Below, piece after piece: positions 20,441 through 32,969 of a stretch of 64,000 nucleotides of DNA (its first letter is position 1; every line of letters starts with the position of its first letter). The position numbers and the translations under genes were made by a program. The notes beneath the pieces are model-generated. The model was not told the DNA's origin. It saw nothing but the letters and a program-made list of their open reading frames with translations, and made no database searches. This DNA comes from Phymorhynchus buccinoides (lineage: Eukaryota; Mollusca; Gastropoda; Neogastropoda; Raphitomidae): NCBI GenBank assembly GCA_017654935.2, contig CM065680.1, positions 39,188,991-39,252,990 on the forward strand, written 5' to 3'.

Positions 20441-21363
20441 AAATTTTCCAGGAGCACCCATGAATCAACAAAGCAACCAATGGAGTCAAACAAACAAGCA
20501 AAAAGACCCCTATCTATTCTATCATGTTACCATTTCACTACGAATAAGTTATTCCTTCCAATTTGGAGCAAATGCCAATTTACCACAGACCAAAAAGTTA
20601 TAGTCTTAACAAGACTAGATTACTTCCCTTGGTCTACACAGCCAATACCACTAAGCTGCCGTGGATCCCACTCGCTACGTCACTTCCGGGGAGGCAACTT
20701 TAAATCATAATAAATTTTTTCCAACTTGGAGCAGCCATGTTGTTCTTTGCTCTTGCTATTATTTCGTTTATCTAATTTATTCTAGCCGCCATCCTCCTCT
20801 GTTTGGGTTGCCCCTTTGCCTTGGGGCTACAGGTTTGTCGGCATGTAGTTTGTGTGAATTATTTTCACGTTTTTCATTGCTAAATAATTTTTTGAAATAT
20901 TTTGTTGTGCTTACATGCTTTGTTCCCCCGGTCACCATGTCGGCCGTCGATCCTGTAGTATCGACTCAGTCTAGTGGGGTTTTCTAGTAAGCTATCTCGG
21001 GATGATAAGGGGAAGTTTTCGGATACACCTCAGGCTTCTTCTTCTTCTAGTTTTCGCAAACATTCTAGTTCGAGGTCTAGTCTTCCTCTTCTTCGTCGTC
21101 GAGGAAGGAGCAACCCCCCCCCCCCTCTCCCTCAGCCTGTTCTGAGTCTCCTGCGGTTGTTACAGAGCAGATTATTTCCTGGGTGGATTCTTCTTCTCTG
21201 GTATCAGATATGCTTGCGGAGTTTAAGAATGAGGGGTTAGTTTTGGTTCCGTCGGCCTCTGGGCCCGGTTTGTCAGTTAGACCTGGTAGGCCTTGGACAC
21301 GACAACTGACTTGACTACGGACAAGCTCGCAGGGTACTCTCACGAGAGTCAAGGAATTAACCA

Positions 21364-23540
21364 GTGTGTACGTTCGCCTCTCTTTGCATGAACGATAATG
21401 ATGTTCCTATTCTGTACTCAGTTGGGCAGCTGGCCCAAAGAGAGCGGACTACGGGCATCTCCATCTTCCCACGAGAGGAAGACCTCGAGCTGGACGGACG
21501 GTCCTCCACCCAGCGTGACGTGGAAGCTGATCGCTCCCACGACCGCCGCAGGAAGCCCCAGATGGACGCCGTACCTGACTACGGCTCTCGTGCTCGTGAA
21601 GGCGAATATCTCCCCTCTCTCAGTGAATGGCAATTCCGTAGCCCGCGTAGGGCGAGTGGTACGGATTCTCTCGATGTTCAACAGTTCCGTAGCCCGCGTA
21701 GGGCAAGAGGTACGGACTCTCCCAATGATCGGCAGTCACGTAGCCCGCGTAGGGCGAGAAGTACGGACTTGCATTATACCCAGCAGAGCCGTTGCCCGCG
21801 TAGGGCCTTGCCTCGGCGGACTCTTGAACCCGGAAATATCGATGATCAACAGTTCCGTAGCCCGCGTAGGGCAAGAGGTACGGACTCTCCCCATGGCAAT
21901 GATCAGCAGTCACGTAGCCCGCGTAGGGCGAGAAGTACGGACTTGCGTTATACCCAGCAGAGCCGTTGCCCGCGTAGGGCCTTGCCTCGGCGGACTCTTG
22001 AACCCGGAAATATCGATGACACCTACGACTACCCGCCACGGCCCGTGCGGCCCGTTCACGGACCAACCGTGTCCGTTACTCGTGCCGGCGGCACGCGGCC
22101 ACCCACCCGTCTCCACCGTCACGGACACCCGTCACAGAACGGCACCATCAGCGGCGGACCGGCCGTTGCCTGTTCTGGAGCCTGTCTCACGTCATCCTGG
22201 CCCTCGTCGTGCGGATGAGTTTCAGCTTCCCGTGGATGCCTATCTGACCAGACACCCCTCGAAGCGTCATGTAGCGCTGCCACGAGAGTCTTCCGTGGAT
22301 GAAGAGTTTGAGTCGTTGCCTCGTGAAGGCTTGGTTGACTTCGACTTAAACGTCCAAGACGAAGTATTTCGCATCATGAGAACTGTGTATCAGGGGTCTC
22401 AGCGGTCCCCGTCGAGATCTGACCACGACGACGATCAATTCTCTCAGTCTGGGCGTGGCAGTGGTGTGACTGATCCCCCTGTGTATTCAGACCCAATCCC
22501 TTCGTCGTGCAGTTATCAGGGCTATCTACATATCCTTCAGCCCTACTGCACCGACATCAAGCCGATGGTGCAGCTCGAATCAGCTCAGACAGCGGGACAG
22601 CCACAGTTTTTTGGCGGACTGCAAGCGCAGAAGGAAGCTCGACTAGCGCTTCACATCTCTCCGTTCGTTCGGCAGGCACTTCGTAAGACTGACTCTATCC
22701 TGTGGTCTCAACCGCCACCGTTGCCTGACGACGACGTCTCTCCTCCCCCTCAGCCGGAGCCTGTTCCGTCTCAACCCGGCGCCTTTGTGAAGAAGGACTT
22801 CTTCCCACCGTTTCAGCTGGCTATCCCTTTGTGCCTGTGCCTTCGCACTCGGTTGTGTCCCCGCAGGAACGTTCCTCCCTTAGTTATGGGCGCTGAATGA
22901 GGCAAACTTCAGTCTTCATGGGCCAGCCGGCCTTCAACATCTTGGAGAGATCCATGATCCATGTACTCTATTCTTCGAGCCTCGTCGTTAGCCACGTCAA
23001 TGCTTCAGTCCCTGGCGCACATCGCCGACTCAACGAACACTTCCAAACCTGAAGACTTTAGACTGCGTGATGACGTCGACGAGCGTGCCTTGGGCGTTGC
23101 CTTGGCTTCATTCAACCAAGCTGTGAGCTCCATTTCGTCCGTGGCCTCCTCTTCTAAGGTGCAACTAGCGGCCACGTTCAGAGACGCGGTCCTCAAGGAC
23201 TGTAAAGTTCCTCTCTCCCTGCTGGATCGTTCGACCGTTCGTTCTGGCCCCACTGATCTTCGCTCTACTTTTCATCAGGCTTCCCTCAAGGACAACCTGG
23301 AGCGGATCAAGAAACGGATACTGGACTGGGGTCAGGAACGCATCGTGGAGTTGGCTACCAGGTCTGCCGGCCGGGGGGTTGCTTCCCCCCAAGCCAAGCG
23401 CGCGCGCATGGACTTCAGGCCTCCTCCTCTTGTCTCTACGAGAGCCGATTCGTCTCGAGGGCGTACCTTTCGCTACCCCAACTACCAGCCGCCCCTGCAA
23501 GACCAGTCTAAATTCGAAGCGATCGACAGAGAAGGGGAGC
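21364..23540 (+). pseudogene. DIRS gag-like region, frameshifted
   Basis: A frame from about 21364 to 22218 is rich in Arg and Ser with repeated RSPRRAR motifs. Protein-like sequence then moves to another frame (about 22200-22898, with DEFQLPVDAYL, FGGLQAQKEARLA), stops at TGA 22898, and resumes from 22961 with LRDDVDERALGVALASFNQ and a basic RSAGRGVASPQ segment. The order and composition fit a DIRS gag, which packages element RNA. At least two frame changes separate the pieces. The gag assignment is by position and composition, not by a diagnostic motif. Confidence 0.6.
21683..22024 (+). repeat. In-frame tandem repeat within gag, units of 168 and 174 bp
   Basis: Block 1 (21683-21850) and block 2 (21851-22024) are nearly identical. 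Block 2 has 6 extra bases (CATGGC region). Each contains three shorter RSPRRAR/RCPRRA repeats built on AGCCCGCGTAGGGC. Both lengths are multiples of three, so the frame is kept. Confidence 0.85.
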
Positions 23541-24150
23541 CATTGTTCAGATTGTGCCTACGGAATCGTGATTCTTCTCTCGTCTGTTCGTGGTCCCCAA
23601 GAAAAGCGGAGAATTTCGCCCGGTCTTGGACTTGTCCCCCCTCAACAAGTTTATTCGCACCGACAAGTTCAAAATGGAAACAGCGGCTTCAATCCGTCTC
23701 TCCATTCTCCCAAATGACTGGGCTACTTCCATCGACCTGAGGGACGCATATTTTCACGCGTGCATCCATCCTTCACGTCAGCGTTTCCTTCGCTTTGTCT
23801 GGAAACACAGGGCTTATCAGTTTGTTGCCCTTCCGTTCGGCCTGTCCCCGGCCCCTTGGATTTTCTCAAGAATCACCAAGGAGCTCGTTCGTCTGGCCAG
23901 GTCCCGGGCAATTCGTCTTCACGTTTACCTGGACGATTGGTTGTTGCTAACAGCTTCGCAAGCCCTGTGCCTCTCACAAACGGACACTCTTGTTCGACTG
24001 TCCAAGACTCTGGGTTTTCGCATTCACAACGGGAAATCAGAGCTGACTCCGTCAACCTCCTTCAGCTACCTCGGCATGAAGTTCGATACGGAGCGGTTTT
24101 CAGTGCAACTGTCGGAAACTCGGGTCAAAGCCATCGTCGAGATTGTTTCG
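23530..24150 (+). pseudogene. DIRS reverse transcriptase domain
   Basis: Motifs in order are VVPKKSGEFRPVLDLSPLN (about 23589), SIDLRDAYFH (23728-23757, first catalytic Asp), FVALPFGLSPAP (from 23821), and HVYLDDW (YLDDW at 23926-23940, the two catalytic Asp). The Y-L-D-D-W form with L-P-F-G-L-S is characteristic of DIRS elements. In the frame of these motifs, TGA at 23569-23571 lies just upstream, where related elements have a small residue before F-x-S-R-L. The frame changes between about 24140 and 24170. Confidence 0.88.
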
Positions 24151-24169
24151 ACGTTCAGTCAAAGACTTC

Positions 24170-24860
24170 GCTCTCTGCTCGTCAGCTTCTCCGTCTCCTG
24201 GGACTTATGGAATCGGTAGCGGATTTGCTTCCTCTCGCACGGATGCACAAACGGCCACTGCAACGACTGCTGTCGCAAAGGAAACTGTCTCAGCTGCCTC
24301 TCGAGCAACTAGTGTCTCTCGGCAGTTGGTTCCTCGAGTCAACGTAACAGTGGATGATTCTCGAGTGGCTCAACAGCTCGGTGCCTATCCGTCCCATGCA
24401 ACAGCAGCAATTTCTTCACACAGATGCCTCGACGACGGGCTGGGGCGCCCATTTGGATCGAGTCGAATTTTCGGGTCAGTGGACTTCGGCAGAGTAGAAA
24501 TTTCACATCAACCTCTTGGAGGTGGAAGCAGTAGCCAGGGCCCTGAAGTCTTTTGTAGTCCTTCTCTCCGGGAAATGCGTCACCGTCTGCGGAGACAATA
24601 CGACAGCTCTCTCATATCTTCGTCGCCAGGGAGGAACACGGTCTCCGGCTCTTTCAAGGAAAGCAGAAGAGATTCTCCTCTGGGCCCAATCAAGACAGAT
24701 CGTGCTTTCAGTCGAGTTGTTGGAAATGGAGTCAGTAGCCAGGGCTCTGAAGTCTTTCACAGTCCGTCTCACCCAGAAATGGGTCACCATCTGCGGAGAC
24801 AATACGACAGCTCTCTCTTATCTTCGCCGTTAGTGAGGGACACAGTCTCCAGCTCTCTCT
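24170..24860 (+). pseudogene. DIRS connection and RNase H domain with 204-bp duplication
   Basis: After the frame change the text reads LLRLLGLMESVADLLPLARM, then (past a TAA at 24345) HTDASTTGWGAHL, then (past a TAG near 24496) NLLEVEAVARALKSF and CGDNTTALSYLRRQGG. The Asp of HTDAS, the Glu of LLEVE and the Asp of CGDN match the RNase H catalytic residues. The segment LLE..AVARALKSF to ALSYLRR is repeated at an offset of exactly 204 bp (24516 and 24720), an in-frame partial duplication. Confidence 0.8.
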
Positions 24861-25640
24861 AGGACAGCAACCGAGAGTTGTTCAACCGTACCCTTGTTGC
24901 CTTCCTTCTGAACGAATTTTTTTGGGTGGCAACGGCCCCGGCTTCGCCGTTCTTTCGAATGATGTCTGTTCTGGCAGGCATGGTCTTACTTGCTCTGTTT
25001 CAGACCTTCGTTTCCTCTGATTACAACCATGAGTTGTTCAACCAGTTATCTCGTTCACCCGTTCCAGGCATCCTTTTCGGTCTGGTTCCGTCCCGATCGA
25101 ACCTTACTGTCCGGCTAACATGATCTTCCATGCCCGGCCGTCAGCTCAGTTGTTCGACTGGGTGGCGTTGAAATGGGTTAAGTCGACGTCACGTTTGCAC
25201 ACTGTTTCGCTTTTTGTCTACATGTTTTCCTTTTCGGTGGGGACATTTCCGCGTCATCTGGTTAGATTTGACGTCATGCGATAGCAACTATGTTGCTGTT
25301 TCGGTCTGTCCCTACGTCAGAGGCAGTTTTTATTTTTACCTTCCAACGGTCTTAGCATGTAGAGTTGGTTACGAAGTGCAGTCGCACATTCGTACCGTGG
25401 CTTCTCAGTTTGCTAGTTCAGAGGTTGAATCTGCTGTTTTGCGGATTCTCATCTTCACCATTTAGTACTAGCTGTCTCTATCCCGTCATCGATCCTTTGC
25501 TTGCCCATTCTGAACAAGTCTTGTCCAGATGTGGGCCATTTTGTTTTTGACTCAGACTCGCCACTTCGATCGATATTTTTCAACGAAAGTGTAGCAGCGT
25601 GTGGTGGCCCGGTCCGGCCACTCATAGTCCGTTTTTGTAT
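24861..25640 (+). pseudogene. DIRS spacer and N-terminal recombinase region, decayed
   Basis: Several short frames with stops. By position this should hold the DNA-binding N-terminal half of the tyrosine recombinase. No motif clear enough to name was found. Confidence 0.45.
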
Positions 25641-25658
25641 CGGCCTTGGCTGCTCTAG

Positions 25659-26277
25659 GTGACTCCATGCGGAGTTTGTCATCTCACACTGCTTTTCCAG
25701 GATGTTGTCTCGGTGGAGTCCACTCAGGTTCTGCCCCAGGATGATGCTTTCGGTACCCTTCTGTCTCTCGCGGGTACCAAGTTTAGGGCCAAGTTTCAGC
25801 CTGCTCAGATTGCTTCTCCCTCGGTTACGGTTCAAAGTCTTCTCTCTACTCTCGGCCCTGATGTTTCTGATAGACTCCTGTGCCCCGTCAGAGCTCTTAA
25901 GTTTTTCCTTAAGAGGACCTCCCCCTTCCGGGGGCACAAACGCCGTCTGTTCATTTCTTTGAACGAGAAATACATGAGGGATATTTCTAAGTCAACCATT
26001 TCTAGGTGGTTAGTGAACGCTTTTAACTTAGCGTATATAAGTGCCGACTGGTCATTGCCCACTAATCCTCTGAGAGCCCATGAAATCCGAGCTATCAGCA
26101 CATCCCTGGCTATGATTAAGGGAGTGGCGCTGTCCAGCGTTATGGAAGCTGCGTACTGGAAGTGACAGTCCACGTTTGCTAGCTTCTACCTTCGCCATTT
26201 CTCCGCCAGAAGGCAGGACGACACCTTTGGCATCAGGAAGGTGGTGCTTGCGCAGACTCCTGTTTCTCTGGTCTATC
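25659..26277 (+). pseudogene. DIRS tyrosine recombinase, catalytic part
   Basis: The translation shows CPVRALKFFLKRT, SKSTISRWL, and AHEIRAISTSLA, in which HxxR (26079-26090) supplies catalytic His and Arg. It continues MEAAYWK, then a TGA stop at 26163-26165, then FASFYLRHF with the candidate nucleophile Tyr at 26187-26189. The stop sits eight codons before the Tyr, so this copy cannot make an active enzyme if the base call is right. The product would cut and join the element's DNA circle during integration. Confidence 0.82.
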
Positions 26278-26290
26278 GATAAACTTATGT

Positions 26291-26790
26291 NNNNNNNNNN
26301 NNNNNNNNNNNNNNNNNNNNNNNNNNNNNNNNNNNNNNNNNNNNNNNNNNNNNNNNNNNNNNNNNNNNNNNNNNNNNNNNNNNNNNNNNNNNNNNNNNNN
26401 NNNNNNNNNNNNNNNNNNNNNNNNNNNNNNNNNNNNNNNNNNNNNNNNNNNNNNNNNNNNNNNNNNNNNNNNNNNNNNNNNNNNNNNNNNNNNNNNNNNN
26501 NNNNNNNNNNNNNNNNNNNNNNNNNNNNNNNNNNNNNNNNNNNNNNNNNNNNNNNNNNNNNNNNNNNNNNNNNNNNNNNNNNNNNNNNNNNNNNNNNNNN
26601 NNNNNNNNNNNNNNNNNNNNNNNNNNNNNNNNNNNNNNNNNNNNNNNNNNNNNNNNNNNNNNNNNNNNNNNNNNNNNNNNNNNNNNNNNNNNNNNNNNNN
26701 NNNNNNNNNNNNNNNNNNNNNNNNNNNNNNNNNNNNNNNNNNNNNNNNNNNNNNNNNNNNNNNNNNNNNNNNNNNNNNNNNNNNNNNNNN
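26291..26790. other. Assembly gap, 500 N
   Basis: Exactly 500 N, a fixed placeholder length as used by scaffolding software. It joins the DIRS element to a second copy of a region seen 20 kb earlier, so the true neighbour of 26290 is unknown. Confidence 0.99.
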
Positions 26791-27911
26791 ATTCGTACGT
26801 CGAGGCAAGTGAAATCGCGAAACACTGGATTTCCGTATATTTTTTTCAAGCCTGAATGATTTGTGGTCTAAAATGTTAGTACGTAGTCTTGATATGAGTT
26901 AAGGCTTGACTGTAGGCCTAGGCCGTGTTGTGTGTCTATCGCCGGCAGTACGTAATAGTTTTGCATGGCAGGGAGATGATTGCTCGATGAACCGAAACAC
27001 AGTTTGTCACTAGGCGCAATAAAAACAAAACAACCGGGCCGTCACGCCCCACACTTCGGTACAGTCCCTTTTGTTTTACAGAAAATACAAGTTAACGACG
27101 TTTAAAATTACCTTATTTGTACACACCTGAAGTCTTATGTTATTTTTAAACAGCGGTTTTTGTATATCTAATGAGAGTCTTCTCTTTCCAGTATGGTATC
27201 TGATCTGTACAGCACAACAGTAATCTCTGGCAACAAATGATTTATTTCTTATTGCTCTTGTAGATGCATCTGACTGCTTTGATCATTGTGGAGTTTGAAG
27301 GCTCATATCAAACAAGGTACCCTGCTACTTTAACCCTCCAACGCCTTGTTTTTTTAGAAAATTAGAGAAAATGACAATGTTAAAAGTTTTGGAGATTGCA
27401 AGGTTAAAGGTTCACAACAGTAATCTCTGCAAACAAATTATAGTCTTTCTTGTGTCCTTTATTGATGCATCTGCTACTTTGATCATCGTGACTTGAAGGC
27501 CACGTCCAAAATCAATATCCTGGCTAATTTAACCCTTACCAACGCCTATATTTTTAGAGAAAACGACACGGTTAAAGTTTTTGCAGTGCAAGGTTAAAAG
27601 GTCGGGCCACAGACGCAACACCACACTACACACCACACACACACACAACAGCACACACACACACACTCACACCTACCACAGACACACAACCGAACCACTT
27701 TTTTAAAAACCCTATGTGACCAAACAGAAAAGAAATGGAGAGAGACACAGGTTCTCTTAATGCATTCCTTAGTCCCGTATAATCTGGAATTGTCCTTTTG
27801 AGAGACGTGTGGATAGTGGTACATTGACACCAAAGCTTTTAACTTTGATCAGAAAAGCAAATGGCTTGTCTTCTTTCTCATTTTTGATTCAACACATGGT
27901 TCTGTTTTTAG

Positions 27912-28118
27912 TTACATGTTTCACAGAAATGACAGTGACGGAGCTGATTCACCTACCCTCAGCTAATGGCCAAAGTTGGATCTCTATCGCTTCTGGGACT
28001 TCGAGAACTTTGTGCTGGTCCGACTACCAATGGGTTGGTGTGGGTTGGGGTGGCACCCTTTGCACCTTCAGCGAGGCTGTTCTGGGACTATGATCAGAGG
28101 AGTCAGTATGTTCTCATT
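27912..28118 (+). pseudogene. Noisy copy of cadherin exon 6 (left arm)
   Basis: Matches 7774-7979 with small indels that shift the frame (for example the missing bases after GTGACGGA). The splice signals are mostly kept. Probably sequencing error in an allelic copy and not a real pseudogene. Confidence 0.8.
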
Positions 28119-29686
28119 GTAAATATGCTTGAAGTCAAGTCAATTCAAGTCCCATGATGTGCATTTGAGCATAAACAAATAGCTTTTACACCTTTTTTTG
28201 TATTCTGGTGTTATTAAATAAAACACTAGAACCAAGACTGATTGCTGTCAGACTACCGTAATTCCACAGACTATTAGCCGCAACTTTTTATGTTTGAAAC
28301 AGACCCCCCCCGCTTGTCTAATGCTGGGGCCTTAACGTTACCAAAAGCTGAAAGCAATCAGAACGCGGCCTCGTCTTGATGAGAAAGAAGACATAACAAC
28401 GAAAGTCATTCAACAATCAAAGTTTGGTCGTTCCGAAATGTGTTTGTTAGACTAACGGTAGCCAGTGACAGGAAGTTTCTCTTGCTTACAAGACGACACA
28501 ATTTCCAGGAAGAAAACCGTTGCCAGTTAATCCGTCCTTTTTCCACCTCGTCCCGTTCTTTTCGTCGTTTCGTCCTCTGCTCTATTAGTTGAATCGTCCT
28601 TGTTTGGGGCAACTCGTCCATTGCATGCTTTTACTATGAACAATGAAACCCAAAGACGGATGACAAAGGGATAGAGGACGATTGTCTTGCACAGGGGGAC
28701 GATTGGTAAAAATTATGAATTGACCGGTAACTGTGAGTTTTTGGAGTCAGCCATGTTGGACAAACTGTCCTGTCTGTTTTATTTTAGCAACTGCTGATGG
28801 CGCTTTTTCTTATAGCGCGCATTTGTTTGTTTTTCCTTCTTCTTTTGAAGCCATAACCGACGGTCTGTTTATGGTTGAATAAAGGGCTTGATGTCTTTTC
28901 GGTGGCTGGCATCTAGCCCACCGAACCTGGTGTGCCTAAGATTGTGTCTCGTGACTGGGACTGTCCGTTTCACGGCTTTTGCTTCGCTTTTGTATAACCT
29001 TCACGATGTTTGTTGATTGTTTGTTTTGACTCGGCTTTACAATGATGCGGCTTTAACTTGCCTTTTACTTTGTAAAAAGATTAATAGGGTTCCGGCTTAA
29101 ATAACGAAACAGCTTGTAGTCCGTAATTACGGTAATTTCTTTCGTGGGACAAGCTTGGGAAAAAAGATTCATTTTTGCTTGTGTGAATTTCATGCAGACA
29201 CAGAAACTGTGAGCTTGGGAGAGGATAAGAACAAATCATACGATAGAAGATCCCAAGATAGAGAACTCTTCCATCCCTAGAAGAGGCACAGCTTACTGTC
29301 AAGGTGCTTACAGTACCTATTCACCTCGCTAAGTGAAAGAAAAGAGGTACGGAGGAGTCAGACCTGGAATTTACTTAGCCCTTCCCGCCGGCCAATGGTC
29401 GCATTTTGCACCACAATGATTTGACACCAATGTCATTTTGAAACCTTGCATTCATGGTCTGTTATCCAATGATTTTTGTGTTCTTTGATTTTTTGGAGTT
29501 AAAGAGCCTTTCTTTTAAACCATGTAGGAAAGGAATCCCCATATTCAAGACAAAAGTTGGCTAAAAAAATGGCTGCAGCGAAAGGGTTAAGTTTTGATAG
29601 TAGTTGTGTGTCTTTTAGGGATTGGACGTCTTCTATATGGGGTCTTTGTTTGCTTTATACTTTTTTTTCAATGGTTTCACCATTTT

Positions 29687-29818
29687 TGCATGCGCGCGAT
29701 CAAGGTTCTGAATACACCAAGACAGGGACGAGAACGTTGACCGTGAACATTTTGGACATAACAACAGGATCCCTACTTTCGAATTCCCTCCACAAACCAT
29801 CTGCTGAGGTGTTTGAAA
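29687..29818 (+). pseudogene. Noisy copy of cadherin exon 7 (left arm)
   Basis: Matches 9558-9684. The acceptor CACCAG reads CACCATTT and indels break the INNKDP linker. The donor GTGAGT is intact. Same interpretation as the exon 6 copy. Confidence 0.8.
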
Positions 29819-30874
29819 GTGAGTACCATTGCGAGATCCATCTCCATGCTTCTAAGTGCATAAGTATATAAATTGTAAATATGTAAGTATTTGAACATGA
29901 GACATACTACCGTGTTACGATCTAATAAAACTGTACAGGGCCTGGTCAGTTAGTCAATGGGGGGGTGGGGGAAAGGGGGGTTTTCGAATGGTTGGTCCCA
30001 GGGGGGTGGGGGGGAAATCCCCGAAAGCTGACGATAAGTTTACTGTAAAAGATGCAAAAAGGCCTCTCCTGGAAGAAAAAGGTCAAACTCCTGGCTTAAA
30101 ATTACTGTCGCAGCAGCTGTCCACTAATGCTGGGCTATATCAGTACTAGGCAACACTGACCTCCCCCCCCTTCCCCTAAAAGGCATGGTTGAGGGTGTGA
30201 AGTTGCAATTTGTAAAATCATAGAAAAACCCAACCTTTGGATGGGATGACCCAGCTGAATTACATGCTAGCACAGTACCAGGTGGAAGCTATTACGTTCC
30301 TGCTTCTTGTTTTTTGGTATTTTGGGGCACTTATAGTCACAGAGTCGTCTCTGTGATTCGGGTTGCTCCAACCTCGTTGCAGCAACAGGCCCGCGGCACC
30401 CTTTTTTTCTTTTTATTTGCATTATGCGATTTTGTGACTGAATTGAGGAAGGGAGAAGGTGTGTGTGTGTGTAAATTTGGACTAATGATAATTTTTGTTG
30501 GTCACTGGGTTTATGTGTGCTAAGTGCTGGGGCACATGGGACCATCGGTTTATCGTCTCATCTAAAAGACTCCACGTTTTCAGAGCCGTACTGGCTAGTG
30601 CTAGAGTGAGAGGCAAATCCCCTGCAGTCCCATGTTCGACTTGGTTTATTGTATAGTTGTTATTCCAGCCTGGCGCTTTAGTGTGCATATTTTTATGTGA
30701 TTTGTTGTATTTTAATCATTGCTCTAATATCGCTTCAAGCGTCATGACTGGCTTTTTTTGCAGTGTTTTGCTCTCTTCTCTCTCTTCTTTCTCTCTCTCT
30801 CTCCTCTCTCTCAAACCTCTCTCTCTCTCTCTCTCTCCTCTCGTCTCTCTCTCATCTCTCTCTCGAGCCTCCTC

Positions 30875-30908
<34 letters not shown>

Positions 30909-31079
30909 GTCGCAGAGTCAAACTGAATATCTCCATCACTGTCTCTCTTTCTCCCTTTTTTATTTCCTTCCCCCCTCGTCTCTCTCTTTTTAGATGGATG
31001 TGTCAGGACAGTGAACACTTTGTGCAGATCGGAATAGTAGTGGAGAGACCGGGGAAAGGGTGAAGTAATATTGACTAGC

Positions 31080-31800
31080 ATGTTTGTTCTGTTTGTAATT
31101 TGGTTGATGCCTTCCCAAACTCAATGGGAATGCATGTTTGTTTAGTTGTGTTTTTGTTTGGATGCCTTGTGACTCAATGAGATGGGCATGTTGTGCTGTT
31201 TGCATTTGTTTGGATGTCTTGTGAACACAGAGACGAGCATAGTTTGTGCTGTTTGCATTTGTTTGGATGTCTTGTGAACACAGAGACAACATGTTTGTGC
31301 TTTGCATTTGTTTTTGGATGCCTTCAACACAATGATACGACTTGCATGTTTTTTGTGCTGTTGTGTTTTGTTTTTGGATGGCCTTGAGGAACACAGAGAC
31401 ATGTTTTGTGCTGTTGTGTTTGTTTGGATGCTTGCGAACACATGAGACGACGCATGTTTGTGCTGTTGCATTGCTTGGATGCCTTGCGAGAACAGAGATG
31501 GCTATGTTGTGCTGTTGCATTTGTTTGGATGGCCTTGCTACTACAGAGACGACATTTTGTGTCTGTTGCATTTGTTTGGATGCCTTGCGACACAATGATA
31601 AACGACTGCATGTTTGTGCTGGTGCATTTGTTTCAATGCCTTGTCGAACACAATGGACGACGGCATGTTTGTGCTGTTGCATTGTTTGGATGTCTTGTGA
31701 AAACAATGAGACGACTGCATGTTTGTGCAGTTGCATTTGTTGGATGCCTTGCGACACATGAGACAAAGCTGCTTGTGCGTTTTGTTTGTTTCAATGCTTT
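31080..31800. repeat. 55-bp minisatellite, left-arm copy
   Basis: The same array as 11200-11995, about 70 bp shorter and with many indels. Confidence 0.85.
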
Positions 31801-31836
31801 TGTCAATGATTTTGTTTTGCATGTCTATGCTTTCAG

Positions 31837-31978
31837 ATTGTGGCCATCGTTTCGTTTTGTGCTGAGGTGATTGCAGTGGACATGGATCGCGATCAAACAC
31901 ATGGTCATCACCTTCAACCAACCTATCAAAGCTCGAAATGCAGCCGCGTGCTAATCACAAACTCCTAACTTGTATGCA
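31837..31978 (+). pseudogene. Noisy copy of cadherin exon 8 (left arm)
   Basis: Matches 12009-12148 with indels in the first codons. Acceptor TTTCAG and donor GTAAGT are present. Part of the direct arm. Confidence 0.8.
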
Positions 31979-32787
31979 GTAAGTGAAAAAAAATACCTGT
32001 CCTTGAGAGAGGAGGAGAAAAGTGTTAGGAAATACCACAACTGTACCAAGGGTGTGATAAACATACAAAAGTGTGTGATAAACAAGCTGGTATCTCCTTT
32101 GATTACCTATTCACTCCTTCACTGGGAATTTGTTTCTGTTTTTTGTTTGTTGTTCTAGACATAAAACTTGTGTAATTTTCTGCTTTGAACCTACTAATCT
32201 TCAAAAAATGTTATACATTTTTCTTCCAATAAAACTTCAGTCAGCATTCTATCCGTCTATTTTTTACTCATGAATTACAAGTTAATGTGGCGGTACCATG
32301 CCGATGAGGTTTATCCGGGCGTGGTTACCGCTAGCACCTATCTATTTGATAAAAACAACTCGGGACTTTACTTGTTGTTGCAATGCCAGGAGGCAGCGTA
32401 CACACCATAAAAGTCCCGAGTTTTTTCAATATAGATATGTGTAGCGGTAACCACGCCTCGGATAAACCTTCATCGGCTATGGTACCGCAACATTACTTGT
32501 AATTCATGAGTAAAAAATAAGGACGGAATAGAATGCTGAGTTTTTTTGAAACAATGTATAAGCATTATTTGAAATATTTAGTAGGTTCAAAGCAGCAATC
32601 CACAGTATGTCTAGAACACAAACAAAAAAACGTTAAACAAATTTTCCCAGTGAAGGAGTTAATAGGTGAATCAAAGGAGATACCAGCTGTTTATCACCCA
32701 CTTTGTACTGTTTTATCACACCCTTTGGTACAGTTGTGTATTTCTAAACTTTTCCTCCTCTTCAGACAGGTATTTTTTTTTCCTTAC

Positions 32788-32927
32788 TTCATACAAGTTT
32801 AGAGTTTGTGTTAGCACGCCGGCTGCATTTCGAGCTTTGATAGGTTGTTTGAAGGTGATGACCAGCTGTTTGTCGGCGATCCCTGTCCACTGCAATCACC
32901 TCAGTCACAACGAACCGATGGCCCCAT
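32788..32927 (-). pseudogene. Copy of cadherin exon 8 (right arm, noisy)
   Basis: The same 140-nt length as 12009-12148, with small changes. It lies in the noisy part next to the turn-around. Confidence 0.8.
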
Positions 32928-32969
32928 CTGAAAGCATAAGACTGCAAACAAATCATTGACAAGCATTGA

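Larger units (their letters stand above)
20520..26290 (+). mobile_element. DIRS-type tyrosine-recombinase retrotransposon, broken, cut by gap
   Basis: In order along the + strand are a gag-like region, a reverse transcriptase with the YLDDW form of the catalytic box, an RNase H and a tyrosine recombinase. This gene set and order define DIRS-like elements, which integrate with a recombinase and not a DDE integrase. Frameshifts and stops occur in every domain, so the copy is dead, unless some come from consensus errors. The left boundary is uncertain: TTCCAATTTGGAGCA (20558) and TTCCAACTTGGAGCA (20720) hint at terminal repeats. The right end is lost in the gap. Confidence 0.85.
26791..32384 (+). 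repeat. Direct noisy copy of about 6640-12549 (left arm of palindrome)
   Basis: Base 26791 matches 6640 and the copy follows it without rearrangement to about 12549. Frequent single-base insertions and deletions break frames and splice sites, as in an unpolished long read. It shares with the right arm, and not with contig A, about 30 extra bases at the position of 8154, a single unit in place of the two at 9886-10118, and a single unit in place of the two at 10961-11140. Confidence 0.95.

Noticed and set aside
21398..22900. The 500-codon open frame as the gag protein over its whole length
   Set aside because: In its first half another frame carries the R-S-P-R-R-A-R repeats typical of a protein. 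Only its second half looks coding, so the long frame mixes shadow and real sequence.
26052..26859. Open frames spanning the first gap (and 60900-61748 over the second)
   Set aside because: They exist only because N codons contain no stops.
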